The position numbers were made by a program, and so were the translations under genes. DNA of 64,000 nucleotides from Cladocopium goreaui (lineage: Eukaryota; Sar; Dinophyceae; Suessiales; Symbiodiniaceae). The first letter of the stretch is position 1, and each line of letters opens with the position of its first letter. The stretch lies in assembly GCA_947184155.2 (NCBI GenBank), contig CAMXCT020001691.1, positions 637,027-701,026 of the forward strand, in the 5' to 3' direction. Shown here piece after piece: positions 30,085-40,100 of the stretch. The notes below the pieces were generated by a model, which had not been told where the DNA came from, made no database searches, and worked only from the letters and a program-made list of their open reading frames with translations.

Positions 30085-30245
30085 TCGGAATCTTTGTTCC
30101 GACAACCAAAACGTGCCAACGCCTAAAGTGGCAGGTGAGGAAAAACCCATGGCGGAATGTCAGAAGGTCTGCTTCGATGAGGAGAGATGGTTTATCCTTG
30201 GACCGTACCCAATGGGTGACACTCCCATGGTTTTGAAGTATAGTC
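30085..30245 (+). other. Coding-like island, possible exon
   Basis: A plus-strand frame reads CSDNQNVPTPKVAGEEKPMA then ECQKVCFDEERWFILGPYPM. The composition is protein-like. An introner begins at 30297, shortly after it. No family is recognised; it could be an earlier exon of the Cys-rich gene that starts by 32253. Confidence 0.35.
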
Positions 30246-30296
30246 CCTGATGGTGGTTGCCCATTCTCTGGATTAAAACACATATAAAAACATATA

Positions 30297-30400
30297 TACC
30301 CTCCAGTAAATTAACATAGATCCTGAAAATGACCAATTCATAGTGGAAACTAGTCTTCCAACCCCTATCTGGCAGGGTCTATGTTAATTTACTGGAGGGT
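30297..30400. mobile_element. Introner/MITE family 1 variant with CTCCAG ends
   Basis: The left end TACCCTCCAGTAAATTAACA and right end TGTTAATTTACTGGAGGGT are perfectly complementary, although both differ from the standard family ends at the same positions. Confidence 0.75.
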
Positions 30401-30689
30401 TTTTTGGTTTTCTGAAATGGGGGTACCTCCAAATCATCGAATTTCGATTGGGATTTTCCGTGAAATTCACCAGCTATTGGGGTATTCCCCATGACTATGG
30501 AAGCCCCTGGGTCCATCATCCGTGGTGAGCCCACGACTCGACCGCCAGTTGAGCCATTCATTTTATACCCTGGTTGATTGGTTCATATAGGGACTTATGC
30601 AACCTAATTTATTGGTGTTATATGGTGATTATGGTGTTATGATAACTACCTTATTTTTGAAAGGTTCATTTCGCAAATTACTTTGATTT

Positions 30690-31990
30690 GACGGGTAGTA
30701 CGCATAATATCATTGCATTTGCAATCTGCTTGCTTTCATAATCTTTCATACACGTCCTGGTGTTTTCAGAGGTCATATATCTCTTCCACTTGTGGGTCCA
30801 GAACTGTACACTTTTTGATGCGGTGGTGTCTAACAGACGGACATAGCGACTGGTTGATGGTTGGGCTTGGTGGCTCACAATCCTGAAGACGCCGAAGGAA
30901 GTCATCGAAGAAGGCAGATTTCAAGAAGTTGGGCAAGGTATGGGCGACTATGCCTACGCGCTGGGGCCCCAGCATGCCATTGAACTGGGATGTTTTGCCA
31001 CCAAAACAGTTGACTTGACAGGGAGAAGATCAACTGAGCTTGAAAACGAATCTGCACTTCTTTGCAGCTGTGTTTTTTTTGGATACTGATGGTACTGCAC
31101 TGCATTGTGAGTCCTTGGTGAATTATGCTGACCGAGGGCGCAGCATGTTGGCAAAAACCAGGGCAACCTGATGCGTGTAGAGGCCAAGAAAGGATACCGT
31201 TGCAGCAACTTTTGCCAGGTGCGGCCGAGTGCAATTCGACACCTTTTTGAGTGAAGATGTATTGAGTGCCGGTATGTTGGGACTGGGGCCTTTGGGGGTA
31301 GCTTAAGTATGAGGCCAATGAGGTCAAACATGTCATAATGCACTTTCTGGGGTCTCCCAAAATGCTGGCAGCAACCCTATGAAATTCCACGACTTGCTCT
31401 GGGGTCCAGGGATCTGTGGTGCAGGTGTGCTTGTGCTTGGCAGTGCTGGCGTTGTTCATTGGGCTGCTCCTGTGGCTCACCACTGCTCCAGTTTTTGACT
31501 TTGGTCACAGCCCGGGTCACAGCGAGACGAACTTCGATGATACTCAGGTGCCCCTAAAAAAGGGAGGTTTCTGTCCTGGCCAGTGCTGATGTTTGTTGGA
31601 AAAGCCCACCGGGCTTTGGAATGGGGAAACCTTGAAGTGTTAACGCTCTAACTTTGGCCCGTGAAGGTGCCTGGACCTTACCTTGCTCAGGTGTCTCCTG
31701 TTGAGGTGGTGAAATCTCCTTCAAATCCGCAGATTTTTGAAGAGACTGCAGGAATGCAACCCCGTGTCTCAGCATATCACATCGAAGATCTGGACACCTC
31801 AAAACACACCATCCAATGCCATATCTTAGGAGGGAAACCATCTTCTTTGTTACGGGTTTGAGTCCAATGTTTCGTTTTTTTCCTGGAGTACAGGTGTAAT
31901 ACACAGATGTTTGATTGCCTCCTGAAAGATTCCCCAAAGGGTTTCCCAAAAAATGCAAGAACCCCCGATTATTTTGTTGGGCAGAAACCA
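30690..31990 (-). pseudogene. Degenerate minus-strand coding region, unidentified
   Basis: Several overlapping minus-strand frames are open in turn: 31554-31991 (contains LLRYGIGWCVLRCPDLRCDM), 30902-31483 (contains DPWTPEQVVEFHRVAASILG), 30954-31343 (contains MHYDMFDLIGLILKLPP) and 30766-30975 (contains LPNFLKSAFFDDFLRRLQDC). The segments look like parts of one protein broken by frameshifts and stops. No known family was recognised. It is probably a decayed retrocopy or mobile-element fragment in host non-coding DNA. Confidence 0.35.
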
Positions 31991-32077
31991 AGTTGTTTCC
32001 GGTTATTTTTCAGGTATTTCTATTTGTAACGTAACAATCTTAATTGAATCATTGCATTTTCCATTATTTTCCAGTAT

Positions 32078-32188
32078 ACCCTCTGGTTATTTAACATAGC
32101 CATGGTATAGATGGCCCATAGAAATAGATGGTTTACCTATTAAAAGCTGGGTGGATTTTCCATGGCTATGTTAAATAACCAGATGGTA
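32078..32188. mobile_element. Introner/MITE family 1, copy at 32078
   Basis: It starts TACCCTCTGGTTATTTAACA and ends GTTAAATAACCAGATGGTA. The interior has CATAGCCATGGTATAGATGG. It is almost identical at both ends to the copy at 51390, including the right-end change GATGG. The next predicted exon starts at 32253. Confidence 0.8.
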
Positions 32189-32252
32189 CATCCTTTTTGG
32201 AGAATCCAATGTTTGTTGAAACCTCTGCGCTGTACAAAACTGCCACCGGTAG

Positions 32253-35200
32253 GGCCACGACTTCGACTGTAACCAGGGCTACGATGACTGGGATAAGCAG
32301 TGTCACGGCGACGGAAACGTCCAAGACGCTGTTGTTCGGAAAAACCCTAAAATCCGGTGGGTTTTAGGAAAAATGGTTGTTTTCCACAAACCCCATATGG
32401 CTATGGATCAATACCTATTAATACCATTTTTAGTGGTATGAACATCCATTTACCAGCTATTTTGATGTTCACCAGGGGTACTATTGGTGTTTGACCCACT
32501 GCCATATTTTTGCCATGAACAGAGTTGGATGTTTTTGGGACCTTTCTGGTTACTCGGGTTCGGTTGGAATTGCCGGGATCATCTTCAAAATCAGCACTCC
32601 CATTCTAAACGAGCTTATCATTTGGGGTATATCAAACACCATACCAATAAGTCATGAAGGAATGGCATGATTCCAAGGTGTTGACCGTTGACCGTTCTGT
32701 GTGCTACAACCCTGAGGTGGAACCTCGCGAAGAAACAGTTTTGCTGCGAGCATCGTGGCAGGCTGTGATTGATAGCCCCGGCTGGGAGTTGACAATTGTA
32801 TTGCTGTTGGTCATGAAATCTGATTTGGAGCAATTTCCTGAGATGTTCTACGGTTGACATACCTTACATATGCCATGGTCGATTTATGATGCTTTTCTAT
32901 GTTTTTCTTCCCCATCAAAGGGGAGAATCATCCCTCATCTGTAGGAGTTTTTGTACCCACAAGGAATCCCCTTCATGATAGTGGGATGACGATGCCCCAT
33001 TCATCCCAAGATCAAGTTGCTCATCTTGGGTCGATCTTAATGTCATCAGCTCCATGGCTGGGAACCCTGCACTAACTGAAGGATTGCATGGGAAAATCCT
33101 TGGAGTATCCCATGGATACCTGGACCATCCAATCATCCTTACCCTCTGGTAATTTAACATAGCTATTGAAAATTGCCATAGAAATAGTGGATTTTCCCAT
33201 GAAAAATAAGGTGATTTTCCATAGCTATGTTAGTTTACCAGAGGGTACCTTACCCCTTAAAAACCCTACATCTCTTCACCAGGGGCTGCGAACACGCCAA
33301 CTTCGACTGTGTGGGCTCTCCCAACAACTGGGAATTGGATCACCGCGTCCGATGCTGCGACAAGGGCGTGAAGGAGGCCCCAGTTATAACGGCTGGGGGA
33401 TGGCGTTACGGGATCTGATGAGATCTCACGACCTCACTGTTCTCCCTCACTGGAATTTTGGTTAATAAGGGACATCATCCCCAAATGGCCGCAAGATTCA
33501 GGTTAGTGAAATATTGTAATTTACCCAGATTCTTGTAGATTCCTTTCATTTTTTTTTCAGAGGATGAAGTGATAAGGGGGAAGCGCCAGGCTGAAGCATC
33601 CGCATTAGGATTTGACCACTGACCACTGCTCACTTGAAAGTGAAAAAGACCGCGATGTGTTTTTTCGGCATGTCTGAAAATGGGGGTATACCCCCAAGAC
33701 AATTTCAGTGGGCAAAATGATGATCAACCACTGGACTTGCGTGCGGTATACCCCCATTGGTAGACAAACCAATAAAGGTTAGCAGGTTCTGGGGAAAGTC
33801 TGCTTGTGTCCCTGCAAGGGATGCTGAAGACCCGTTGCGGCCGACGAATAAAATTAATTGGTAGCTTCTCAAAACACATGTGATCATGTGGGTGTGTATG
33901 AAAATAGGGCAAACATGGGCACAAACATCAACTGGAATTCATGATGCAAGAATTTTTGAGAATTGCCACAAGGAGTGTTCCCTTTTATTGAACACACCCT
34001 TTGCAGCGTGCCAAAAAAGAGGAACCTTTTACGGTGCAAACACCATCACGACGGGAAGATTTCACCGAAGTTTGGATGATCAGTCAGATTTCTGCGTAGG
34101 CCCTGTGTTTTCCTTGGATCAACTAGAGAGCTGACAGAACACAAAATCCACCCAGAATATCAAGCATCAAGTCAGACAGGCTATCACTTGGATCCATGGT
34201 TGGGAAAATATCCTTGGTGAAGACGTTTAAAATGAAACTGGGAACTGAAGATTTCAATGGAGTTTTCCTAAAATGGGGGTACCCTCAAATCATCTATTTC
34301 AATGGGCTTTTCCATTCTAAGCCAACCATTTTAGGATCCCCAAAGCATGTTTTCCACCCAATCGATGAGGACCTGAACCCCCCATGTCACCTGTACGTTT
34401 TCGCCGGCGGTGAGGCGTGTGTTCCAAAAGCCCATCCCTACAACTGCAACGCAGGCGTGGATGACTTGATGACTTGATGACTTGACCAAGGGACATCCAC
34501 CCGGAAGGGAATCTACAGTGTGTCTATAGAGTCTTTGAGGGGCTGAAGCACAAGAACAGTGGCAGTGGGTCAAAACCAATAGTACCCCTGTAGTTCACAC
34601 CAAAATAGCTGGGATTTATGGATGTGAATAACCCACTAAAAATGGTATCTATAGGTATTGACCCATACCCAGTAAGCAATCACATTTGTTTTGATGATGA
34701 TAGACAAGAAGACGATGATCATGAGTGAGGATCTCTCACACAGTCATAGTCACAAAAAATATCACATTCATACTCATCCTCATACTCATCAGAATATAGC
34801 AATCATTATAATATATTATAATATCAGAAAACACGTCAAGAACACTTTCAATAAAACATAGCAGCAATTACACATCAAAACCAATAAACAAACATAACAA
34901 TAACAATCCTAATTAATAAAACAATCAAGACCATATCAATATATACACAGCAATCATATCAACAACAAGGAATTCCACCACCACCACCACCACCACCAGC
35001 ATCATCATCATCATCATCATCACCATCACCATCACCATCACCATCACCATCACCATCACCATTACCATCACCACCACCACCATCATCACCATCATAATCA
35101 TAATCATGTTCATCCTCATGGGGACTTTCTCGCCTTTCTGTCCATTTGTTTGCCATTGCCCACGACAGGACTCACTAATTGGAAACATGGCTGGTCCTTC

Positions 35201-35609
35201 GGCAAAAAGAAGTGGTGCTGCGAGAAGGAAAAGGTGCGGACCTTTGGACCTTTGGGCGCCCGGGAAGTTTTCCCGGGCCGGTCCAGGGGTCCAGGGGTTC
35301 GTCCAGGGTCCCCCTTAGTGCTGGGACTAAGCGAAGGAAAATGGTTGCCTCACTAGTGATACCTTTTAGATATCCTGAGATAGAGGATCTGAGATAGATG
35401 ATGTACATTTATAGAATATTATATGTATTACAGTAATCCATATATATCTAACAAATACTGAGGACAAATCATCGGGGGATCTACGGGATCACCACGGGAG
35501 TATTCTCTGCGGCAGGTGGGTTGCGCAGAGGCTCCGCATCCGGGACATCATCCCGTGCCGCCCTTGGGTGATCCACAGATGGGCATGACCATCCCCCATC
35601 ATGATGGAG
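32253..35609 (+). CDS. Cys-rich (WCC-domain) protein gene, exons A-F
   Basis: Six exons are proposed: A 32253-32299, B 32717-32761, C 33283-33382, D about 34347-34454, E 35169-35233 and F 35516-35609. Phases match at A/B, B/C, D/E and E/F; the start of D is not fixed. Joined, A-B-C give GHDFDCNQGYDDWDKQWNLA, KKQFCCEHRGRGCEHANFDC and VGSPNNWELDHRVRCCDK. D-E give ACVPKAHPYNCNAGLTNWKH then GWSFGKKKWCCEKEK. The repeated pattern is F/Y-x-C-x-x-G-x4-NW...K-K-x-W/F-C-C-E-x-x-x-x-GC, a Cys-rich module that I recall from dinoflagellate proteins and here call WCC; its function is unknown. Exon F adds GCAEAPHPGHHPVPPLGDPQ, His/Pro-rich. Introns B/C and D/E use GC donors. Earlier exons must exist but were not found. 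Confidence 0.65.
32399..32504 (+). mobile_element. Introner/MITE family 2, copy 3
   Basis: It has TATGGATCAATACCTATTAA at the left, ATGAACATCCATTTACCAGC in the middle and TGTTTGACCCACTGCC at the right. It lies inside the intron between exons A and B of the Cys-rich gene. Confidence 0.65.
33140..33247. mobile_element. Introner/MITE family 1, copy at 33140
   Basis: It starts TACCCTCTGGTAATTTAACA and ends GTTAGTTTACCAGAGGGTA. It lies in the intron between exons B and C of the Cys-rich gene and ends 36 bp before exon C. Confidence 0.85.
34561..34670 (-). mobile_element. Introner/MITE family 2, copy 4 (inverted)
   Basis: GGCAGTGGGTCAAAACCAAT at the left and GGTATTGACCCATACCC at the right are the reverse complement of the copy at 32399. 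It lies in the D/E intron of the Cys-rich gene, so the family inserts in both orientations relative to transcription. Confidence 0.65.
34976..35090. repeat. CAC/CAT/ATC trinucleotide tract
   Basis: A mixed CAC/CAT repeat of about 115 bp, whose antisense reading gives the long VMVMV or DGDGD open frames. It is in the D/E intron and is not coding on this evidence. Confidence 0.9.
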
Positions 35610-35756
35610 GTTTGGAGGTTGATAGCTGGAACACCATAGACTATTATGGCATATATATATATATGTGTGTGTAGCTATATAATAATTAATTACCGTGATA
35701 TCTTCATGCATTGAGTTTGGCAGGCTTGGGTGTGCATGTGTCATCTTTACGTGAGT

Positions 35757-35811
35757 CAATGAATGCTTTCATTTTGGCTCAAGTGGAGCTGAGCCAAAAT
35801 AGCATTCATTG
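35757..35811. other. 22-bp-stem hairpin containing a spliced-leader-like sequence
   Basis: CAATGAATGCT (35757-35767) pairs perfectly with AGCATTCATTG (35801-35811), and ATTTTGGCTCA (35771-35781) pairs perfectly with TGAGCCAAAAT (35790-35800). The loop is AGTGGAGC and a 3-nt bulge (TTC) sits on one side. CATTTTGGCTCAAG (35770-35783) equals the last 14 nt of the dinoflagellate trans-spliced leader, whose relicts mark retroposed mRNAs. The opposite arm reads GCTATTTTGGCTCAG on the minus strand, so a leader-like sequence occurs in both directions. It lies at the start of the 8.3-kb intron of the Cys-rich gene. Confidence 0.7.
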
Positions 35812-35880
35812 CTATTTCTTTCCTGGCCCTGGTAAGGGGTGACCTTCCTAGACCTTGATTGAGCGGCTCACCACATCAAT

Positions 35881-35899
35881 AACCAGGGGTGACCTGGTT
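35881..35899. other. Small hairpin with GGTGA loop
   Basis: AACCAGG-GGTGA-CCTGGTT is a perfect 7-bp stem. Related imperfect copies lie just beside it (AAGG-GGTGA-CCTT near 35836 and 35914). It belongs to the same hairpin family as 43585-43605 and the units of the 37.1-43.0 kb array. Confidence 0.7.
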
Positions 35900-35939
35900 G
35901 GTTACAAGCATCGTAAGGGGTGACCTGGTAGTTGCAAGG

Positions 35940-37145
35940 GGAGACCGTGCATGCAGCGTAAGCTTCGTGGGAGCGATATCCCGGCGGCCACCGAGGCGTC
36001 GCTCCTCCATGCTGCTGCGTTCCTGGAGTTCAAGCAGCACGTGGCGAAGAGTTCTTGGAAGACGCCAGAAACGGTTTTTGTACACCTCCTCTGCGGCGAG
36101 CAGAGTTCCTCAGGGACATTGGCGGCCGGGCACATCGTCTTATCCTGCGCTGTGTGACCACCCAAAGTTCGGGGAAACAACGAGTCATCGACAACGGTGA
36201 CACCGGAGGGCAATCAGACCTTTCTTCCGATGCCAACATGCTTACACTATGTAGTCGCCCATAAGCCTGGTTATGCGTCGTTGGTCTGAGGACGAGGTCG
36301 CCGAGTTTTGTCACCATGATGCCTGGGAGACAGGCTAAGAGGACCTGCCGTCTGCCTACAGGTACTGCCCCATGTCAGCAGGAGAGCTTAGGCTGCGTTG
36401 TCGTCTGGTTTCACTGATGAGTGGCAAACTCCGGTATCCCAGGTCTATGCAGGCCTCTTGTTTAGGCTCCCCCTGGCAATCACTTCGTTCAACTGATTTT
36501 CCCAGACTGTTGGAAGCGCTGACTCGCTGGTATTGCCAAGTTTTGACATCCCTGTACTTTAATGCCGCGATCACTGATGTCCGCTCTGCCAAGGGCTCCG
36601 GGCAATGGGCGATGAAACAACTATGCCTGATGATCGGATCTTTATTTGCGGAAGACAAAACGCAGACCATGCAGAGCACTGGCGCTTCTTTGGGACTTAC
36701 CCATGACCTGAGTTGCATCAATAAGACAGGTCATCTTCGTTTTTGGGCCCGCACCAGACTCCATGACAAAGTTCGTGATGTCTTGCGACAGCACGTCAAT
36801 CAGGCCACTTTACTCGAGGCACAGCTTCCAAACTTTATAGACTTGCAATCTTCTTGGAGCAAGGTATTTCTGGGCGAGTCGGGTATGGCGGTCTCATGGC
36901 CATCAAGGCACGCAACTGGAGCTCTCTATGGTGTTGTGCGCCTTGATCGAGCGCCCCGACCTTTTTCGACATCGACATGGTCTCTGGTTCCTCGACAACG
37001 TTGCCGCAGTCATGACCTTGGTGAGAGGGCGCTCTAGCAATTCGGGGTTAGCAAAGCTCGGCCATTTGATCCATTTGGCTCTGTTTGCACTGCGTGCCCA
37101 GCACTTGAGGGTTCCCAACACTTGCCATGCATATGAATTGACTTT
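35940..37145 (+). pseudogene. Decayed reverse-transcriptase element fragment, 5' part
   Basis: Fragments in three frames read in order as a retroelement RT known to me from dinoflagellate genomes: KQRVIDNGDTGGQSDLSSDA (36165-36225), DLPSAYRYCPM (about 36340-36373), LYFNAAITDVRSAKGSGQWA (about 36550-36610), SLGLTHDLSCINKTGHLRFW (about 36690-36750), then the RNase-H-like RHRHGLWFLDNVAAVMTLVR (about 36970-37030). In intact relatives the third segment carries the catalytic FDDA; here it is FNAA. At least three frame changes occur, and DNA between the MAIK and QLELSMV segments is missing compared with the partner fragment at 42990-43540. It lies in an intron of the Cys-rich gene. Confidence 0.6.
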
Positions 37146-40100
37146 TTAAGCGAGTTTCAGTTTCCAAGTAGGGGTGATCCTACTTCTGGAAACCTGGATA
37201 TTTGCGATTTCAGCAGCGCTGGCTGCTGCTGGTTTTGACTTCCCCAAGCAAGCTGGGTGTCGGCAGTGGCACAGAAATGTGGGCGTTTGCTGTTTTAAGC
37301 AGGTTGGGTTTCCAGCAGGAGGTGATCCTGCTTGGTGTGGCCGTACTTGCTTTCGTGACATATATTGGGGTCCAAGCGGGGGTGATCCTCCTTGATGGCG
37401 CCCAACACTTGCCATGAGTATTGCTTGGACCACAGGGGGAGTGACCACACGGCTGTGGGCCTCTGCGTTCTCAAGTAGGTTGGGTTTCAAGCAGGAGGTA
37501 ACCCTACTTGGTATGGCCGTATTGCTTTAGGGGCATAGGGTTTGGGTCCAAGTGGGGGTGGTCCTACTTGAGGGTGCCCAACACCTGCCATGAATATGGC
37601 TTGAAGTTTTAAGAACAATTTCAGTTCCAAGTAGGGGTGATCCTGCTTCTGGGCAACTTGGTTTCTGGCCATTTCAGCAGCTGGAGGCTGTTGGTTACTT
37701 TGACTGCCCCAAGCAAGCTGGGTTTCCAAGTAGAGGTAACGCTACTTGAGGATCACAGGTTGCCCACTGGCACTGCCAGGGAGTGAACACAGGGCTGTGG
37801 GCCTCCGCTGTCTTAAGCAGGTTGGGTTTCAAGCAGGAGGTAATCCTATTTGGTGTGGCCGCACTTGCTTTCGTGACATAGTTTTGGGGTCCAAGTGGGG
37901 GCGATCCTACGTTTTGGTGCCCAGCACTTGCCATGAATCTGGCTCGAATTTTTAAGCGAATTTCAGCTACCAAGTAGGGGTGATCCTACTTCTGGGCACT
38001 TGTTTTTTTTTGCAAATTCAGCAGAACTGGAGGTTGTTGGGTCTGACTTCCCTCCAGGAGGCTGGGTTTCCAAGTAGAGGTGACGCTACTTGCAGGCCAC
38101 AGGTTGCCCATCGACACTGCAAGGCAGTGACCAGAGGGTTGTGGGCCTCTGCTGTCTTAAGCAGGTTGGGTTCCAAGCAGGAGGTAATCCTACTTGGTGT
38201 GGCCTTACTTGCTCTAGCAACATAGGTCCGGCGTCCAAGTGGGGATTATCCCACTTGAGGGTGCCCAGCAGTTGCCATGAGTATGGCTTGAAATTTAAGC
38301 AAATTTCAGTTTCCAAATAGGGGTGATCCTACTTCTGGAAACTGGATTTTTGCAATTTCAGCAGAGCTGGGGGCTGTTGGTTTTGACTTCCCCAAGCAAG
38401 CTGGGTGGCGGCAGTGAGCACAGAGATGTGGGCCTCTGCTGTCTTAAGCAGGTTGGGTTTCAAGCAGGAGGTAATCCTGCTTGGCGTGACCTTATTGCTT
38501 TAGTGACATATGTTTTGGGCCCAAGTGGGGGTGATCCTACTCGTTGGTGCCCAACACCTGCCATGAACGTGGCGTCAGTTTTTAAGCGAATTTTGGTTTT
38601 CAAGTAGGGGTGACCCTACTGGTGGAAACTTGGAGGTTTTCGTTTTCAGCAGAGCTGGAGGCTGTTCGTTTTGACTGCCCTAAGCAAGCTGGGTGTCGGC
38701 AGTGCGCACAAAAATGTGGGCGCTTGCTGTTTTAAGCAGGTTGGGTTTCCAGCAGGTGGTGATCCTGCTTGGTGTGGCCGTACTTGCTTTAGTGACAATT
38801 GTTTTGGGTCCAAGTGGGGGTGATCCTACTCGTTGGTGCCCAACACTTGCCATGAACGTGGCGTCAGTTTTTAAGCGAATTTTGGTTTCCAAGTAGGGGT
38901 GACCCTACTTGTGGAGACTTGGAGGTTTTCGTTTTCAGCAGAGCTGGAGGCTGTTGGTTTTGACTGCCCCAAGCAAGCTGAGTGTCGGCAGTGCGCACAG
39001 AAATGTGGGCGTTTGCTGTCTTAAGCAGGTTGGGTTTCAAGCAGGAGGTAACCCTACTTGGTGTGGCCTTATTGCTGTAATGGCATAGGTTTTGGGTCCA
39101 AGTTGGGGGTGGTCCTACTTGAGAGTGCCCAACACCTGCCATGAACATGGCTTGAAATTTTAAGGAAATTTCAGCTTCCAAGTAGGGGTGATCCTACTTC
39201 TGGGCAACTTGCTTTCTTTTTTTTTTGCATTTTCAGCAGAGCTGGAGGCTGTTGGTTTTAACTGCCCCAAGAAAGCTGGGCTTCCAAGTAGAGGTAACGC
39301 TACTTGGGGATCACAGGTTGCCCACTGGCACTGCCAGGGAGTGACCACAGGGCTGTGGGCCTCCGCTGTCTTAAGCAGGTTGGGTTTCAAGCAGGAGGTA
39401 ATCCTACTTGGTGTGGCCGCACTTGCTTTCGTGACATAGTTTTGGGGTCCAAGTGGGGGCGATCCTACGTTTTGGTGCCCAGCACTTGCCATGAATCTGG
39501 CTCGAATTTTTAAGCGAATTTCAGCTACCAAGTAGGGGTGATCCTACTTCTGGGCACTTGTTTTTTTTTGCAAATTCAGCAGAACTGGAGGTTGTTGGGT
39601 CTGACTTCCCTCCAGGAGGCTGGGTTTCCAAGTAGAGGTGACGCTACTTGAAGGCCACAGGTTGCCGATCGACACTGCCAGGCAGTGACCAGAGGGTTGT
39701 GGGCCTCTGCTGTCTTAAGCAGGTTGGGTTCCACGCAGGAGGTAACCCTACTTGGTGTGGCCTTATTGCTTTAGTGGCATAGGTTTTGGGTCCAAGTTGG
39801 GGGTGGTCCTACTTGAGAGTGCCCAACACCTGCCATGAACATGGCTTGAAATTTTAAGGAAATTTCAGCTTCCAAGTAGGGGTGATCCTACTTCTGGGCA
39901 ACTTGCTTTCTTTTTTTTTGGGCATTTTCAGCAGAGCTGGAGGCTGTTGGTTTTAACTGCCCCAAGCAAGCTGGGCTTCCAAGTAGAGGTAACGCTACTT
40001 GGGGATTACAGGTTGCCCACTGGCACTGCCAGGGAGTGACCACAGGGCTGTGGGCCTCCGCTGTCTTAAGCAGGTTGGGTTTCAAGCAGGAGGTCATCCT

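Noticed and set aside
34925..35188. Minus-strand ORF with long Val/Met runs (and a parallel Gly/Asp one)
   Set aside because: It is only the reading of a CAC/CAT trinucleotide tract inside an intron of the Cys-rich gene.
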